NCBI GenBank assembly: GCA_019752975.1 | Contig: JAIELM010000057.1 | Span: 1 to 6,707 of the forward strand | Length of the DNA: 6,707 nt | From: Undibacterium sp. | GTDB lineage: Bacteria > Pseudomonadota > Gammaproteobacteria > Burkholderiales > Burkholderiaceae_D | Direction: 5' to 3' | Shown: piece after piece, positions 6,370-6,707 of the stretch | Position numbering within the stretch: position 1 is the first letter of the stretch | How the letters are laid out: each line of letters opens with the position of its first letter | Translations under genes and position numbers: made by a program | Notes under the pieces: model-generated | Told to the model about the DNA's origin: nothing | Database searches by the model: none | The model's input: only the letters and a program-made list of their open reading frames with translations

Positions 6370-6707
6370 TTAATTAATCCTTGGAAAATCACCTTTTTGT
6401 TTATTTTGCAAAAATGACAAGCTCCTAGATAGTAGGAAAGTGGTTCGAGGCTGCTTCCTAAATTTTGTTTTTGTAATTCTAGTCTGGTATTTTCCAGTTC
6501 AATCAGTAGCATAGGCATGGATTCGCAATAGCATCTGAAGCCTGTATTTTCAAATAATTCAGTATAGAAAAAATCTAAATTTGATCAGAAATTTGAGAAT
6601 AACTTCTTTGTGAAGCATTTTATTACACCCTAATTTTGAAAAAATCAGTATTTTTTGAAACCTTTAATGTAATTTGGAATGAAAAATTGTTTGGTTTACT
6701 TTGGCAC
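6370..6707. other. AT-rich intergenic region upstream of the phospholipase-like gene
   Basis: I see no gene in these 338 bases. A hand count gives about 25% G+C for 6541-6707, far below the coding DNA. It must hold the promoter of the minus-strand gene starting at 6369, but no convincing -35/-10 pair stands out; TACTAT (6434-6429, minus strand) is a possible -10 without a good -35. Small structures are an A/T inverted repeat with seven-base arms at 6639-6645 and 6650-6656, and a repeated AAATTTGA at 6577-6584 and 6589-6596. Low GC upstream of an exported accessory gene would suit silencing by a nucleoid protein such as H-NS or MvaT, which is inference only. Confidence 0.6.
6378..6382 (-). promoter_or_regulatory. 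Ribosome binding site of the phospholipase-like gene
   Basis: AAGGA on the minus strand lies eight bases before the ATG at 6369, which also opens the signal peptide, so the start is well supported. Confidence 0.65.

Noticed and set aside
6433..6460. TAGGAA...TTCCTA inverted repeat
   Set aside because: The arms are six bases with a 16-base loop; this is expected by chance and no regulator family can be named.
6639..6656. AAAAAAT-CAGT-ATTTTTT inverted repeat as a terminator
   Set aside because: It has only A-T pairs and no GC stem, in DNA that is about 25% G+C; such repeats are frequent by chance and would make a weak hairpin.

Overview
The window looks like chromosomal DNA of a Gram-negative proteobacterium. 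The main reasons are a close AlaA-type aminotransferase, a GntR/ABC export operon with 4-base gene overlaps, Shine-Dalgarno sites before most genes, and two Sec-type signal peptides. Moderate-GC Beta- or Gammaproteobacteria would fit, but the genus cannot be read from the sequence. No RNA gene, mobile element, CRISPR array or attachment site was found.

Left part (1-2286, minus strand): a tightly overlapped three-gene operon reads leftward. It encodes a YtrA-type GntR repressor, an ABC ATPase, and a polytopic membrane permease whose 3' end lies beyond base 1. The permease frame is open for 389 codons from 1169 to the window edge. A 20-bp near-palindrome at 2298-2317 overlaps the inferred -10 box and start site of the operon, which suggests autorepression.

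Middle (2474-3712, plus strand): a divergently transcribed AlaA-like PLP aminotransferase starts at GTG. It keeps the catalytic lysine and the PLP-binding residues but has changed a conserved proline motif beside the active site. A strong hairpin and a CCTAGC triplet repeat fill the convergent gap after it.

Right part (3846-6369, minus strand): two exported proteins probably share a transcript. The upstream gene encodes a 694-residue protein with a zinc-dependent phospholipase C/P1-nuclease-like domain and a long beta-rich C-terminal part. The downstream gene encodes a 123-residue secreted protein with two cysteines. Between them are 67 bases holding an eight-G tract next to the ribosome binding site and no terminator. 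The last 338 bases (6370-6707) are AT-rich and show no gene.

The export operon and aminotransferase look like ordinary chromosomal genes. The secreted enzyme with its small partner is the most accessory-like and least described part.
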